Source: Spirochaetia bacterium (GTDB lineage: Bacteria > Spirochaetota > Spirochaetia > Treponematales > Breznakiellaceae). Taken from it: DNA of 6,315 nt. The position numbers and the translations under genes are program-made. Every line of letters begins with the position of its first letter. Position 1 is the stretch's first letter. Positions 6,157 to 6,315 of this stretch are shown in pieces. The notes below the pieces were generated by a model. The model was not told where the DNA came from. It made no database searches and was given only the letters and a program-made list of their open reading frames with translations. The stretch lies in the NCBI GenBank assembly GCA_025997715.1, contig BNUY01000156.1, positions 1-6,315 on the forward strand. Direction: 5' to 3'.

Positions 6157-6315
6157 CTAATACCGTGCGGTAAACGTTACGTTAAAACTCCGCCCCGCCA
6201 TGGGGGAATACTGCCGGATCTCGTAATAGGTGTCGAAAACATTGTCGATGCCAAAAGAAACCGTAAAATATTTCCAGACAGCGGCGCTGACCTTAAGGTG
6301 CGCCAAACAATAGGG
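6157..6315 (-). CDS. TonB-dependent receptor, C-terminal end (TBDT-3), cut by the window edge
   Basis: Fifty-two codons and a TAG stop read CLAHLKVSAAVWKYFTVSF, then IDNVFDTYYEIRQYSPMAG and RSFNVTFTARY. This is the last few strands of an outer-membrane TonB-dependent receptor with a terminal aromatic residue. It is nearly the same as the end of TBDT-2 (ENILDTYYEIRQHSPMAG) and more distant from TBDT-1 (ENLLDENYVLNNDALPMAG). Whether the gene is complete cannot be seen. Confidence 0.85.
   Translation of the reverse strand, partial: PYCLAHLKVSAAVWKYFTVSFGIDNVFDTYYEIRQYSPMAGRSFNVTFTARY
6158..6205 (-). repeat. Receptor 3'-end block, copy 3
   Basis: This is the final 48-bp block of TBDT-3, matching 43 of 48 bases of copy 2 (4993-5040). 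It is the third copy in the window in the same orientation. Confidence 0.78.

Overview
The window looks like chromosomal DNA from a diderm bacterium that takes up scarce metal chelates or cofactors by TonB-dependent transport. A termite-gut or related Treponema-type spirochaete is my best guess. It rests on the combination of TonB receptor paralogues, a DUF4143-type AAA ATPase and a corrinoid-protein relative, on moderate GC and on general resemblance, so it is weak. No rRNA, tRNA, CRISPR array or transposase is visible.

Layout. Nearly everything reads on the minus strand, so transcription order runs from right to left. At the right edge (6157-6315) lies the 3' end of one TonB-dependent receptor (TBDT-3). 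Next to it, on the plus strand and convergent with only a 4-bp gap, is a 5'-truncated corrinoid (B12-binding) methyltransferase-type protein (about 5622-6152). It abuts, head to head, a second receptor that has also lost its 5' two-thirds (TBDT-2, 4992-5624). Just downstream of that stop codon is the relic of another receptor start: a signal peptide joined directly to a plug-domain helix and then broken (about 4834-4965). An AT-richer stretch follows, holding an intact AAA ATPase/DUF4143 gene (3345-4586) with its own near-consensus promoter. Then come a complete TonB-dependent receptor (TBDT-1, 1269-3275) and a periplasmic ABC-type binding protein (106-1209). The left edge carries an imperfect inverted repeat built from a 9-bp tandem unit.

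How the genes fit together. TBDT-1 and the binding protein form a plausible uptake pair: the outer-membrane receptor delivers a chelate to the periplasmic protein, which hands it to an inner-membrane ABC permease not present here. Iron-siderophore, heme and cobalamin are all possible substrates. The binding protein also appears to have its own strong extended -10 promoter in the short gap after the receptor.

The unusual part is the right third. It contains pieces of at least two, probably three, more receptors, which share nearly identical short DNA blocks with TBDT-1 at the plug helix (58 bp exact) and at the last codons (44/48 and 43/48 between copies). This looks like a tandem receptor array remodelled by recombination, with a truncated corrinoid-protein gene spliced in. 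The corrinoid relative has also lost the histidine of the DxHxxG motif that ligates cobalt. I see no clear evidence of an entirely new system; the receptor-array rearrangement is the most notable feature.
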